Positions 12,843 through 37,380 of a stretch of 62,000 nt of DNA are shown here, piece by piece. The stretch's first letter is position 1; every line of letters begins with the position of its first letter. The DNA is from Chrysomallon squamiferum (taxonomy: Eukaryota; Mollusca; Gastropoda; Neomphalida; Peltospiridae): NCBI GenBank assembly GCA_012295275.1, contig CM022667.1:14312168-14374167 (forward strand), read 5' to 3'. The translations under genes and the position numbers were made by a program. The notes beneath the pieces are model-generated. The model saw nothing but the letters and a program-made list of their open reading frames with translations, searched no databases and was not told the origin of the DNA.

Positions 12843-13550
12843 CCCCCCCCCCGGATATTTTCCCCAGTCAGTTCTCCTTGGTGATTCCCTCCTGGTGATT
12901 TCCCGCTAGGTTATTTCCCCGGGACAATTCCCTTTCCTGCCCTCCTCTTCTAACTGTAAAATATCCTAGCTTGTACTCTGACCATCGTTCTTTTTAATCT
13001 CTAATTAACTGCAATTTTATATATAATATCTTTAATCTCTAGTTAACTTAATAAAAACACCAACACCAGCACTATTAACTGTTTAGCTTCAGTAAGTGCT
13101 ATCTACTGTAAGAAAGTGTTGGGCGACGGGTATCATCATCTAAATACCTGCCTGTTCTGAAAAAACAACAACAAACAAACAATTCCTCAATACTGTAACA
13201 CTGCACCAGATACTGGTCGAAGAAGCCCCACCACCACAGCGTCACGTCTACAGAGACATCACCCAGCGGCTTCAGATTCTGGTCACAGACTACGGCAAAA
13301 GAGATCGCCTGTCCTTCCTGCGTGGTGTTGCTCACAGTATCCAGATGTAAAATGTGCCCCACAGTTTATGTAACTCCATGCAATATGAAATGTTTCAAAC
13401 AAACAATTTATATTACATAGAATTGTCTTTTTATGTCCAATTATCTTTGGCATGTGAGCCATGGTGAAATGACCTAGGGAAAAATCACCAGGGGGGGAAT
13501 GACTTGGGGAAATTGACTGGCGGGAAATATTCAGGGGGAAAAATGCCCTA
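12843..13550. mobile_element. Small TIR element with a GC-rich, coding-like core
   Basis: The two ends are imperfect inverted repeats of about 85 bp made of tandem TTTCCCC motifs: left has GGATATTTTCCCCAGTCAG; the right end read in reverse has GAATATTTCCCGCCAGTCAA. Between them, about 13170-13360 is markedly richer in GC than its surroundings. On the minus strand it keeps an open frame containing GQAISFAVVCDQNLKPLGDV. No transposase was recognised. A 74-bp piece of the core recurs at 37307-37380. It may be a non-autonomous DNA transposon carrying a captured exon. Confidence 0.45.
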
Positions 13551-13564
13551 GAATCCACACATAT

Positions 13565-13801
13565 TTAAATACATACAAATAGATATATACATATATACAT
13601 ATATTCATGCACATGCATACGTACACAAATGACACATGAGATACCTACGTATATACAAACATACTTACATACACATACATGCATACATACATACATACAT
13701 ACATACATACATACATACATACATACATACACACACACACATATACATACATACATACATACATACATACATACATACATACATACATACATACATACAT
13801 A
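13565..13801. repeat. (ACAT)n microsatellite
   Basis: Long ACAT/CATA tract, purest at 13679-13801, adjoining the SINE fragment at 13805. Overlapping ORFs on both strands are repeat translation. Confidence 0.95.
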
Positions 13802-13804
13802 AAC

Positions 13805-13905
13805 ACACCAGTGCGCCAGTGCGTTCCCGAATATTGTCTATGTGCATAGTCTATTCAGACGTACATAAGTCAGAGAATATTCAAAATCCTAAAACTACAT
13901 ACTTG
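13805..13905 (+). mobile_element. SINE 3' fragment
   Basis: Matches the SINE body from CCAGTGCGTTCCCGAATATT to the AAAACTACAT tail start. 5' truncated. Confidence 0.5.
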
Positions 13906-14019
13906 ACAGTGATATTTTTCCCACAAAAAATAGATGCACGCAAGAATGACGAAAGGCAAAGAACGGCGTGCTTCGTGGGAAGCGATGATTCCCTTCGGTT
14001 ATAGAGCTAATTTTTTTAA

Positions 14020-14245
14020 GGTTGTCTCATGGCCGAACTGTAACATCGTCCGTCTTCGGAGTGCGGGCGAAAGAGGTACATACGTTCGAGTCTCGTCAGC
14101 GGCACCTGACGGGTTTGTCAGGTTGTGATTGGACTTTGTCCTCCTGCGCCAGTGCGTTCCCAAATATTGTCTATGTGCAGAGTCTATTCAGATGTAAGTA
14201 AGTCAGAGAATATTCAATATCATAAAACTACATAAGTACGTACGT
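14020..14245 (+). mobile_element. Best preserved SINE copy, with tRNA-like head
   Basis: The head has TGGCCGAACTG near 14030, like a degenerate A box, and GTTCGAGTCTCG at 14084-14095, a near-consensus B box. Spacing of about 50 bp suits a tRNA-derived pol III promoter. The body (GACTTTGTCCTCCTGCGCC and onward) and a TACGTACG tail follow. Used here as the reference for the other copies. Confidence 0.6.
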
Positions 14246-14368
14246 ACATACAAATATGGATGCGTACATGGATATCTAGATACATGGATATCTACATACC
14301 TATGTATAATATATATGTTGTTTTGGTATTAACTGCAGCTGAGACCGTATCGAAACAGATGTTTTATT

Positions 14369-14432
14369 TAGTCATTATTTTTTATGTAAATATATATATA
14401 AATATATATATTTACATAAAAAATAATGACTA
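14369..14432. repeat. 64-bp palindrome upstream of gene C
   Basis: TAGTCATTATTTTTTATG at the left is exactly mirrored by CATAAAAAATAATGACTA at the right, with a TA-rich centre. By eye the arms are perfect. It could extrude a cruciform. It ends about 20 bp before the TATA tract of gene C and is not seen in the other copies. Confidence 0.85.
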
Positions 14433-14452
14433 TATATATATATAATGACTAA

Positions 14453-14464
14453 TAATATATATAT
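14453..14464 (+). promoter_or_regulatory. TATA element of gene C
   Basis: TATATATA tract about 65 bp upstream of the ATG. It is followed by the conserved leader GTTGAAGCATTTTAGTGG that is also found upstream of the ATG in A and in the fossil leader at 37400. Confidence 0.5.
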
Positions 14465-14527
14465 GTGTGTGTTTTGTGAGAACTGTTGAAGCATTTTAGT
14501 GGTCTCTACTCAGGACCTTTGACAAAC

Positions 14528-20403
<5,876 letters not shown>

Positions 20404-21080
20404 TCGTTAAAGTAGAACCCATCAGGTTCACAGATATAGTCAGACAGACAGATGATGTTTATAGTTTCTGCGCGAATTTTTATTTATTCATTTATTTATT
20501 TATCAACAATTTTTTTCTTTCTATTACTCTGTGTTTTTCTTGCAATTTATTAAAAGCATTCAGCAAATTTTTAAAATATTTTTGATTTGTTCTACTCAAA
20601 CTGGCAGGAATCGTTAGTCTTTCTTTCCTCTGCCTGTGTGAATCTAAAAAGTGTTTGTGATGACTTGACTCCTGCCTTTGTTATTATTATTACGTTTATC
20701 ATCATCATCATTATTATCATTATGATTATTATGATTGTTGTTGTTGTTGTTGTTGTTATTATTATTATTATTTTACATTCACTGGGTAAAATTAAACAAC
20801 TTTTATTCACACTGAGTGGAGGATGGAAGAAATTGCAAATTGTTTTCCTTTTTTTCTTCATTTCTATATTTCTTTCGTTTTCCTATATATTTTTTTTCCT
20901 TTGTGTTAATTTATTGTAAGTAGTACAAGGTTGCAATAAATTTATAGAAATTAGTGAAGAATATCGCTTCATGAACCATAAAGTCGTTTTGTCAGTTCTT
21001 TTTAACAGTTTGATCCCATCACAGGAGGAATTAATAATCAGATTCTCGACAGTTTGACTCCAAATAAGGAATTTAAATTT
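20404..21080 (+). other. 3' flank of gene C; no gene seen
   Basis: Follows the stop codon. It holds ATTATT/GTT tracts and an AATAAA at about 20934, a possible distant poly(A) signal. The stretch 20918-21080 (GAAATTAGTGAAGAATATCG) recurs, split by an insertion, at 48870-50045. Confidence 0.5.
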
Positions 21081-21643
21081 TTTTATGTCAATCATTACTT
21101 AATACGTTTCCCTTTACATTTTGAAGATCTCAAATGAATGAGACGGCGATTGCCCGATCTGCCTGTACCTTGAGCCGGCCCTTCCAGTAAACATTAAAAT
21201 AACAAATATTCGTGTGCGCATGAGAAGAAAACGATCTTAAGGAATTTTAACTCTGGCTTACTGAAAGCAATAGGGTTAATAATATTCACAATGAAAATGA
21301 CAATATTTGTTGTTGCTGTTATGTTGCAGACACGCACGCACACATACACACACACACACGTGTATTTCACAAAATCCGCCGTATGTGCAAAACATATATA
21401 AATTCTCCTGACTTAGCTGGATGCATCGTGTTCTGAAACTCTACGTAAGTGGAAACGTATGCTTTGACATTCTCTATACTGTGCTAGTGAGTCACAAAGA
21501 CAATGTTAATTAATTTACAAAATGCAGCCAGGGCGGAGAATCTACGAAAATCGGGAAATGTCTTTATTTTACATGGGGTCGAGAACTACCAAGTCTGCAA
21601 GTGTCCTTAGAAATAAAATAATAAACAAGTAAATAAAAAAAAA

Positions 21644-21678
<35 letters not shown>

Positions 21679-21792
21679 AATAATAAAAATTATGACATAT
21701 ACATTAATGGTTCTTATTGTTTGTTTTTCTTGTTCTTTTTGCTGATTTTGTGGGTATTAGTTTTTTCGTTTATTATTATTATTAGTTTTATG

Positions 21793-21850
<58 letters not shown>

Positions 21851-22194
21851 TTATTACAGGTTCCATGCATAGACCTACACAAAAAAAATTATACGCACAA
21901 AGTTATAAAAAAATTTTGTAAGCTGTATATTCAAATAAAATTCGTATTTAGACTTAAATGCAAATCTTTGACTAACTCCTTACATTCCAAAATCCGAAAC
22001 ACTTTCGGTTCCAAACATTTCAGAGAAGGGATTCTCAACATGTATTATTATTATTATTATTATTATTCAGGCACAGATAACAGTTTTCACAATCAAATAC
22101 AATTTTCACGGTGCAGATAAGCATCAAGTTGGACTGAAAATCGCTAATTTCAGACACTCGTTACCATTTACACCGAGCGTGTTTTCGATTGTGC

Positions 22195-22196
<2 letters not shown>

Positions 22197-22232
<36 letters not shown>
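22197..22232. repeat. (TG)n microsatellite
   Basis: TG tract inside segmental duplication copy 1; its partner is at 28741-28801 and a related one at 45362-45450. Confidence 0.9.
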
Positions 22233-22237
<5 letters not shown>

Positions 22238-22529
22238 GGTGTGTGTGCTTTCAGAATCGAAAATTTGACCCATTACGAAGCAAGATTGTCTCTGACAAAG
22301 CTGATAACATGTGTGTTCCAAACATTCAGTCTAATTGTTTTCATAACTTTGCAAAGTGTATTTGCATTGATATGTGAAGCAAAATCTGGTAAAATTATTT
22401 GTTTGCGCTAGATAAAATAAAATAATTAAAAAATAAACTAAAACACAGTCTGAAAATTCAAAGTTTCACTTGTACTTCTACTAGAAACATAGCTTTTAAC
22501 CCAAATTAATCATTGAAAACATCAAGATC

Positions 22530-22571
<42 letters not shown>

Positions 22572-22819
22572 TGAAACAGAAACAAAAGATTTAAAGCCTT
22601 TGATAAGCATCCAGCTGGTAATGTTATACACGTATCACTGAATCGCTAATTTCAGACACAGCACCTCAAAGAAGAGCTGAAATGCAGCAAGTAAGATAAT
22701 GGCTCTTTCCCAGTTCATCATTTAGATTCCGAATTAATATCTATTAACAAAATTAATATTCGTTTATTTGTTTGTTTATTTATTTTATTTTATTCCCTTT
22801 TTTGAGTTTTCATATTCGG

Positions 22820-22965
<146 letters not shown>

Positions 22966-23669
22966 CTCATTTTGATTCTGAATTACAGATAAAAAACAAA
23001 AAGCAGCAAGAACAATACCGACACCAAACTATATAATAAACAAAAATGAATTCTTATACATGTAGAAAATGGTATAAACAATTCACACTGGTTAATCATT
23101 TTCGTTCTGTACGTTACTTAAGAACATCTTTTGTTAATATCATTAATTAAAATCGTTTGTTAAACCATACCAGGTGATGATGCTAGATTTTATTTTCAAG
23201 TCAAGTTACAATTTTACATTCTAATGGGAGTAACCCTTTGTTAAATATGTATGTTAGAATTACACATTTTTTTCTTTTCTAATTCCAGTCGGCTCTTATA
23301 GGTAAAAGTATAGGAGATGAAAGCAGCAGTCAAGTAACCAGAAAAGTACTTGAGACACCGAGACATTGGCGAAAAGAAATATTTATAATTCTTGCCTGCC
23401 CGCTTGAGTACAACAAATCAGAAATATCATCATATAACATTTATCAATTTAAAATATATGGTTATATGGGATTTACTGGTCCATTATATATAGACCATAA
23501 CCGTACTAACAAAGTATACCTAATAATAACAAAGCAGGGAAGACGAAAGTAAAACAAAAATAAAATTACTGACAAATAAATAAATAACAGTTAGTTTAGG
23601 AATCATAAACAGCATTTATCTATCTGTCTGCCTTTGTATCTAATTGATTAACGGGTTCTACTTTAACGA

Positions 23670-24540
23670 TTAGTCCTGAACGACACTGAACTGAGTCAAG
23701 GCTAGTAATGCAGTGGCGTACGTGTACGCCTCAGATGACCAATAAACGAAAAACGATTCTTCCATTCCACGGAACTTGCGTGGCGTCTTCACACCAAAGT
23801 GTTTCTCGTTCAACATGGCTTCGTATTCGTTTTCTGGAATGACGCCTTCGACAGCTCCTACGATGATTTCATTTGGAAAGTCTCCTTTATATGATAGTTT
23901 TGTTCCATTCATGTACTGCAGTCGACTGGAAGGATACCAGCATCGTGAATCCTGAAAGCATTTTCGAATTAAATAAATAAATAAATAAATAAATCCAAAT
24001 TTTAAAACATCGATCCCTGCTGTCTTTCGTAGCCTGCATTTCAAAACTGTAACTTTATCAACTGATTTCAGACGTTGTCTGAACCAATTTCAATTATAAC
24101 GAGTAACTATATAGTTAATAATTGCTAGAGCTGATTAATTACATATCTGACATATGTAATAGTGAAATTATACAAATTGTAAACTTACTTTTCAACCACG
24201 ACAACGTCTTATGCTCTGTGTCGTAGACAGTCCAAATGTTCATCAACGCAGTCAAAGTAATTGACGTCATCGATAGTCGAAATAATCGTATCAAAAAGAA
24301 TCTTTCCATGATCCTTTATTTATTTATTTAATGCTTATTTAACTTTGTTTCGCTTACGAGTAATTAATTACATAGTTAATAATTGTCGTATGTAAAAGGG
24401 AATAAAGAAATTGTTTAAATTGTAAACTTACTTTTGAACCACGATAATGTCTTATGTTCCGAGTCGTAGACAGTCCAAATGTTCATCAACGCAGTCAAAG
24501 TAATTGACGTCATCGATAGTCGGTCGTCTACGTCAGTATT
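23670..24540 (-). pseudogene. Copy H: orphan exons 6, 6b and 8 (exon 7 deleted)
   Basis: Minus strand: exon 6 at 24540-24432 (NTDVDDRLS to the WFK end), a second partial exon 6 at 24279-24189 lacking the NTDVDD start, then an intact 282-bp exon 8 at 23951-23670 with stop. Exon 7 and its flanks are missing compared with the matching arrangement in gene D. There is no exon 1-5 upstream before the diverged pair at 26.3-27.2 kb. Joining exon 6 (phase 1) to exon 8 (phase 0) would shift frame, so this set cannot make a family protein alone. Confidence 0.75.
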
Positions 24541-25208
24541 CTGAAGTACATTGAAAATTAAATACAGTCAAAACATCTTATTCGTTGGTTTTGGCATCCG
24601 AAACGTATCCAAAAAGCAGTCCGAAACAAACCAAATAATAATAATAATCAAAAATATTTTCGAAAAATATTCTTATGCTGGCACTCATTATATTAGTATA
24701 CTTTAATCAGTGTTATCTGCGTAGATGTTAACAATCGTCAATATTATATACAGCGTTCAGGTTTTGAAAACGTATGTGTCTACGGTGAGTCAAGTTTTTA
24801 TCGAGGCACCTCCCTTTCCGAATAGGGTTATGTCTCCTGGTACTGTATTGAAAGGGAAAAAACTTCTCTTTCTTTTCTTTTAAATAAATAAATAAATAAA
24901 TGAATATATAATTTCTGCACGTTCCTGAGCTGCAGTTTCTAAAATCCTTTTCTTAATGCGCCACTGTGAGTAGAATAAAATTACATGCACGTGTTTTGAT
25001 CATCCGCGGGAAGCGGCTGGGATAAGATATCTGCAGCTACGGCAGCTACGGTGTGTAACTCAGTGTTAACTGTTATTAATTCTGTATAATTTCCAGCGGA
25101 TCTGGAGTTTTAAGTTGTTATGTAGAGAGGAACTGGTTAATGTTTTAACATATCTGCTTTAAACTGCGAAGGTCAGAAGGCCGAACTGCTTCGAAATATT
25201 TTTCATCG

Positions 25209-25209
25209 A

Positions 25210-25268
<59 letters not shown>
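25209..25268. repeat. (GT)n microsatellite
   Basis: About 30 GT units. Confidence 0.95.
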
Positions 25269-25269
<1 letters not shown>

Positions 25270-25916
25270 ACCTAATTCCGTTCCTAAACCCTATATTTTG
25301 GTCAATTTGTGAAATTACATAAATATAACTCAATGTTTATAAATCAAACAGTTTATAAATCAAACACCTAAGACGCAGATATACGTCAATCTGTTTCTGC
25401 TCAGTTATGTAATTCAAGTCGACAACAGCCGATGTTGTAATTACGCCTTCTGTAGAGAATTCCCGTTGCTTCGTTTTGTAACATCCTTTGTTTTGTTGAA
25501 AACGATTGCCAGCACATGTCCGATGTCTGATCTGTGGATATGTTGTATATATGTATATATTGTTATTATTGTAAATCCACTGTCTTGTTATGATCATATT
25601 AAATTTTGTGTGTATGTTTCCTCACATGCGGAAAATAATTTTAAAAATTATTACTGGAAATAGTTTAAACATCACCATTAAACAATACCAGGTTATGATG
25701 CAAGATTTTATTTTCAAGTCAAGTTACAATTTTAAGTTCTAATCGGAATAAATTTTTGTTAAATATGTATGTTGCAGTTACACCTTTTTTCTTTTCTAAT
25801 TGCAATCAGCTCTTAAAGATAAAGATGCAGGACAGCTGAATACAAGTAGAGTGATATCACAATGAGCATTTTTGAGAAAATCAGTTTACAGTTTCTCCCA
25901 TCCTTCACTGAATTTA

Positions 25917-25917
25917 A

Positions 25918-25988
<71 letters not shown>
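25917..25988. repeat. (AAT)n microsatellite
   Basis: About 24 triplets. Confidence 0.95.
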
Positions 25989-25991
<3 letters not shown>

Positions 25992-26280
25992 AGTAATATC
26001 TGACATGAATTGTAAATTAAATATCTGTATGCTAGTATGATAATGGGCTCTGTCAGAAAATGTAAGTATAATTGTGTAAATATATATATAGCAAACGAAT
26101 GATTTTACTTCAGCATTCAGAATTATTCAAGCACAAATGAACACATACGAATGTACACAGATATACAGACATACATAATTAAACAAAAATACTTAAGATA
26201 TATCGGACAGTTTTTTTTTTTAAATTTCATAACACAGTTCACTGGATGAAATCTGAACTGTACTGAAGACGTATAATTAA

Positions 26281-27172
26281 TTATTCCTGAATAACACTGC
26301 ACTGTGACAAAGTTAGTAGCGCTGTAGCGTACGTGAACGCTTCTGTTGACCAATACAGGTATATCGAATCTTCCATTCCAAGAAACTTCTGTGGCGTCGT
26401 CACACCAAAGTGTTTCTCGTTCAACATGGCTTCGTATTCTTCTTCTGGAATGACGCCTTCGACAAATCCCATGTAACTTTCTTGTGGAAATCCCATGTCC
26501 TCGTTTACACTTGTTCCGTTGGGATATTCCAGCCGATTTGTAGGATACCAGAAATTGTAACCCTAAGAATATAATACTAAAACATAAAGCCGTGGTGTAT
26601 GTAGGTATATAGGTGTGTGTGTATATATATACGCGTGTGTGTATCCTTACAAATAATTGTTTATCAGTTTATTTTTCTCTACAAATTTTCCTTATAATCA
26701 GTCAATCAAAATAGCGAGTTTGTCAAGATTTTGTTTCCATTATTTTCCTTTTTGTTTCTTTATTTAATTGTTTGCTTGTTTATTTATTTACTTACATTTT
26801 AATTGTTTGTTTTGTATTGTTTCATTTCATTTTATTTAATTTTAATTTATTTTTATTTTTAAAGGAAAATGTTATTAACAGATGTTTGTTGTTATGTCTG
26901 GTTTATTTCTCAGGTTAATTTAAACTTAATTTTTTTATAGATTAATCACTAAGACATTTTGTTTGAATACGTAAAATTAACACAAACAAAACACACACAC
27001 ACACACACACAACACACAAGTACACGCAGACACACATACACAATACGTACATCCGGACCTACAAACCCTCCCGTGAAAAACGCGTCTTTATGTTTGTATC
27101 GACTTCCTAAGATATTTTTCTCCAGCCACCTGCAACCTGCCGTCACGGTCTGATGAACATATGTCGACGTGT
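26281..27172 (-). CDS. Diverged but intact exon 7/exon 8 pair without own upstream exons
   Basis: Exon 7-like: 27172-27051 (122 bp, CTGCAG acceptor, GGAT|GTACGT donor) with GCRWLEKNILGSRYKHKDAF. Exon 8-like: 26562-26281 (282 bp, TTCTTAG acceptor, TAA stop) with EGVIPEEEYEAMLNEKHFGV and WSTEAFTYATALLTL. Both keep exact family lengths, phases and splice sites and have no stop, though their protein differs clearly from C-F: the SRCW cysteine is replaced (YNFW). No exon 1-6 of the same divergent lineage lies upstream in the window. They lie 3' of gene D on the same strand, so they might serve as alternative terminal exons of D, or be the intact tail of an otherwise deleted gene. Confidence 0.65.
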
Positions 27173-27500
27173 CTGCAGGTAAACATGCAAAACAACACCA
27201 AGATACAATACACTGAACAATTCTGAATAAGAAACGTACGTATGCGATACTGATCTATATGAAGTTTATTCTGCGCTTCGAAAGGAAGTGGATTTAGAAA
27301 CGGGTGTAGAACCGGTACAGAAGCAAGTTTGTAAAGCATTAATTGAGTATTTGGCGCTTCCTTATTGACTTCTAAAAATATAAATATTTATTTATTACTT
27401 ACCACTTCCATATCGAAAAAGTAACTCTATTACCCTTCTCGTATTTATACCAAACGTATACTACCATTTAAGTCCAACATATTTAGCAACAACAATAGCA

Positions 27501-27545
<45 letters not shown>

Positions 27546-27639
27546 TACGGCTTAAATGCAAGTTTCACAAATCTGTTAATAAAATCTTTTAAAGTTGATT
27601 TTATTTCATTTTGTGGTCGGCCTAATTTAAACATTTTGA
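27173..27639. other. Intergenic stretch; no gene seen
   Basis: AT-rich sequence with a (TTA)n tract at about 27502-27545. The short ORFs are not conserved. Confidence 0.5.
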
Positions 27640-27883
27640 TATTAATTATTACTTAATACTTTTCCCTTTATATTTTGAAGATCTCAAATAAATGAGATGG
27701 CGATTGCCCGATCTGCCTGTACCTTGAGCCGGCCCTTTCAGTAAACATTAAAATAACAAATATTCGTGTCCGGATGAGAAGAAAACGATCTTAAGGAATT
27801 TTAACTCTGGCTTCCTGAAAGCAATAGCGTTAATAATATTCAAAATGAAAATTACAATATTTGCTGTTGCTGTTATGTTGCAG

Positions 27884-27924
<41 letters not shown>

Positions 27925-28297
27925 CACACACACACACAGACACACACACACATATGTATTTCACAAAATCCGCCGTATGTGCAAAACATATATAAATTCT
28001 CCTGACTTAGCTAGGTGCATCGTGTTCTGAAACTCTACGTAAGTGGAAACGTATGCTTTAACATTCTCTATACTGTGCTAGTGAGTCACGAAGACAATGT
28101 TAGTTAATTTACAAGATGCAGCCAGGGCGGAGAATCTACGAAAATCGGGAACTAACAAGTCTGCAAGTGTCCTTAGAAATAAAATAATAAATAAATAAAT
28201 AAATAAAATAAAAAAAAGTATTACATATACATTAATGGTTCTTATTGTTTGTTTTTCTTGTTCATTTTGCTGATTTTGTCCGTATAAGTTTTTTCGT

Positions 28298-28334
<37 letters not shown>

Positions 28335-28541
28335 AGGTTCCATGCAGTTATAATCTTATAATATTAGGACTGTCTTTTCATAGACCTACACAAACTTTAT
28401 TATATGCACAAAGCTATTAATAATATTATATAAAAAAATACAATTTAGACTTCAATGCAAATTGTTCGCTAACTCCTTGTATTCATTCCGAAATCAGAAA
28501 CACATTCGGTTCCAAGTTTTTCAGAGAAGGGATTCTGAACC

Positions 28542-28592
<51 letters not shown>

Positions 28593-28736
28593 ACACAGAT
28601 AACAGTTTTTACAATCAAATACAGTTTTAACGGTGCAGATAAACATCAAGTTCGAAATTTTATACGTATTTAGTCATGAACTGAAAATCGCTAATTTCAG
28701 AAACTCGTTACCATTTACACCGAGCGTGTTTTCAAT

Positions 28737-28740
<4 letters not shown>

Positions 28741-28801
<61 letters not shown>
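28741..28801. repeat. (GT)n microsatellite
   Basis: About 30 GT units inside segmental duplication copy 2. Confidence 0.95.
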
Positions 28802-28804
<3 letters not shown>

Positions 28805-29088
28805 TCAGAATCGAAAATTTGGCCCATTACGAAGCAAGATTGTCTCTGACAAAGCTCACTTGATGACGTGTGTTCCAAACATTTAGCCTAATTTCTTTCA
28901 TAACTTTACAAAATGTATTTGCTTTGATATGTGAAGCGAAATCTGGTAAAATTATTCATTTGCGCTAGATAAAATAAAATATTTAAAAAATAAACTAAAA
29001 TACAGTCTATGAAAATTAAAAATTTCACTTGTACTTCTACTAGAAACATAACTTTTATACCAAATTAATCAGTGAAAACATCGAGATC

Positions 29089-29124
<36 letters not shown>

Positions 29125-29396
29125 TACTGAAACAGAAACAACAGATTCTACAGTCAAATACAGTTTTAACGTCGTTGATAAGCATCCAGCTGGAAACGTT
29201 ATACACATAAAAATGATTAGCTAATTTCAGACACAGCACTTCAAAAATGCAGCAAGTAAGAGAATGGTTCTTTCCCAGTTCATCATTTAGATTCCGAATT
29301 AATATCTAGTAACAAATTTAATATTCGTTTATTTGTTTGTTTATTTATTATTAATTTTATTTTTTATTTTATTTTATTGCTCTTTTTTAATTTTTC

Positions 29397-29459
29397 AGAT
29401 TTTGTAAATGTTTATACTTCTCTTTATGTCTTAGTTACTAGGTACTAGAACTGATAATA

Positions 29460-29544
<85 letters not shown>
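29397..29544 (+). repeat. Stray intron-4 start plus (CT)n
   Basis: TGTAAATGTTTATACTTCTC to the CT tract matches the start of intron 4 in gene C (18046-18200), on the plus strand, with no exon 4 in front of it. Evidence that the repeat block was assembled from pieces of the genes. Confidence 0.6.
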
Positions 29545-29548
<4 letters not shown>

Positions 29549-30261
29549 GCTCATTTCGTTCCTGAATTATAGATAAGGAAAACAAAACAAGAACAATACC
29601 AACACCAAAATATTTAATAAACAAAAAAAATGAATTCTTATACATGTAGAAATGGTATAAACAGTTCCTACTGGATAATCATTTTCGTTCTTTTGGTTAC
29701 TTAAGAATAAATCATTTTTCTGTTAATATCATTAATTAAAATCCTTTGTTAAACCATACCAGGTGATGATGCTAGATTTTATTTTCAAGTCAAGTTACAA
29801 TTTTACATTCTAATGGGAGTAAACCTTTGTTAAATGTGTATGTTAGAATTACACATATTTTTCTTTTCTAATTCCAGTCGGCTCTTATAGGTAAAAGTAT
29901 AGGAGATGAAGGCTGCAGTCAAGTAACCAGAAAAGTACTTGAGACACCGAGACATTGGCGAAAAGAAATATTTATAATTCTTGCCTACCGCTTGAGTACA
30001 GAAATATCTGCGCGTATGATATTTATCAATTTAAAATACATGGTTATATGGGATTTACTGGTCCATTATATATACACCATAATATACCATAACCATACTA
30101 ACAAAGTATACCTAATAATAACAAAGCAGGGAAGACGAAAGTAAAACAAAAATAAAATTATTGACAAATAAATAAATAACAGTTAGTTTAGGAATCATAA
30201 ACAGCATTTATCTATCTGTCTGCCTATGTACCTAATTGATTAACGGGTTCTACTTTAACGA

Positions 30262-36532
<6,271 letters not shown>

Positions 36533-36587
36533 GTTTGTCAGAGGCCCAGAGCAAAGATCACTGAAATGTTTGAACAATTCTCATAAA

Positions 36588-36598
36588 CTTATATATAT
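36588..36598 (-). promoter_or_regulatory. TATA element of gene D
   Basis: Minus-strand TATATATAAG about 60 bp upstream of the gene D ATG. Confidence 0.5.
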
Positions 36599-36741
36599 AC
36601 ATTCAGAAAGAAAAACAATATCTAGACAGAGCATCTGTGACAATACAGTGACAGCTGCAAGGTTTCAGATTTATTATATATATGTATGTATGTATGTATG
36701 TTAAAATTTGAATACTCTCTGTTTTATTTACGTCTAATATT

Positions 36742-36900
36742 GAATTTTCTGTTAGGATCATAAACCTGGAGGATTTGTGTGTACCGAAACAGCAAACTGT
36801 ACAAGATATAAACAGAATATAAGTAAATAGTTTGAACATGTTGATTAGATGCCTAGAGGAGAGACACTGAAATGTTTTAACAATTCTCATAAAACGTATA
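36742..36900 (-). pseudogene. Exon 1 relic with internal deletion
   Basis: Minus strand from ATG at 36839: the signal peptide MFKLFTYILFISCTVCCFG and THKSS are kept. The sequence then jumps to the TAACAGAAAATTC piece that belongs near the end of exon 1. About 0.35 kb of the exon is missing. Leader and a TATA-like tract lie upstream (36840-36905). It is a fossil first exon sitting in front of the gene D promoter. Confidence 0.7.
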
Positions 36901-36989
36901 TATAAATATACATACAGAAAAAATAACAATATTTAGACAAAACATCTGTGACAATACAGTGACAGCTGCAAGGATTCACATTTATTATA

Positions 36990-37180
36990 TGTATGTACGT
37001 ATGTGTTTTAGGATTTGAGTGTTCTCTGTCTGATGTACGTCTAATATTCGGGAACTCAGTGGCGCAGGAAGGCAAGTTAAAATCACGATCTAACAAACCC
37101 ACTCAAATGCCGCTGACGAGACTCAAGCGTATGACACAATCTAATCAGGCGTTTATAATAAGACAGCGAATATCCAAATC
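36990..37180 (-). mobile_element. SINE copy, minus strand
   Basis: In reverse: a degenerate B box (GCTTGAGTCTCGTCAGCGGC) near 37110-37130, the body, and a tail of GTATGTACG type near 36990. Same family as at 640-830. Confidence 0.55.
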
Positions 37181-37306
37181 TTAAAACAGACAGATACAGA
37201 AATACACACGAATACATACGTATACATGCACGTATACATACACATATACACATATAAATACATGATTATACATATACATAGATCCTTTTAATGGGGTTTG
37301 TGGGGT

Positions 37307-37380
37307 TTCCTGCGTGGTGTTGCTCACAGTATCCAGATGTAAAATGTGCCCCACAGTTTATGTAACTGCATGCAATATGT
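37307..37380. mobile_element. Fragment of the 12.8-13.5 kb TIR element core
   Basis: CCTGCGTGGTGTTGCTCACA and the next 54 bp match 13317-13390 almost exactly. Neither terminal repeat is present. Confidence 0.65.

Larger units (their letters stand above)
24566..26280. other. Intergenic stretch; repeats only
   Basis: No supportable gene. It contains a (GT)n tract at 25209-25268, a (AAT)n tract at 25917-25988, and at about 25670-25830 a diverged copy of the sequence seen at 23160-23300 and 29750-29890 (CAAGTCAAGTTACAATTTTA). Confidence 0.6.

Noticed and set aside
13679-13801. CRISPR-like regular repeat
   Set aside because: Pure tetranucleotide microsatellite without spacers, in a eukaryotic context.
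14047-14110. Functional tRNA gene
   Set aside because: It has A- and B-box-like motifs but no convincing cloverleaf, and it is joined to a repeated body; it is a SINE head.
14486-14527. Upstream start for gene C adding KHFSGLYSGPLTN
   Set aside because: The upstream codon is TTG, not ATG. The conserved leader lies here, and the downstream ATG gives a clean signal peptide.
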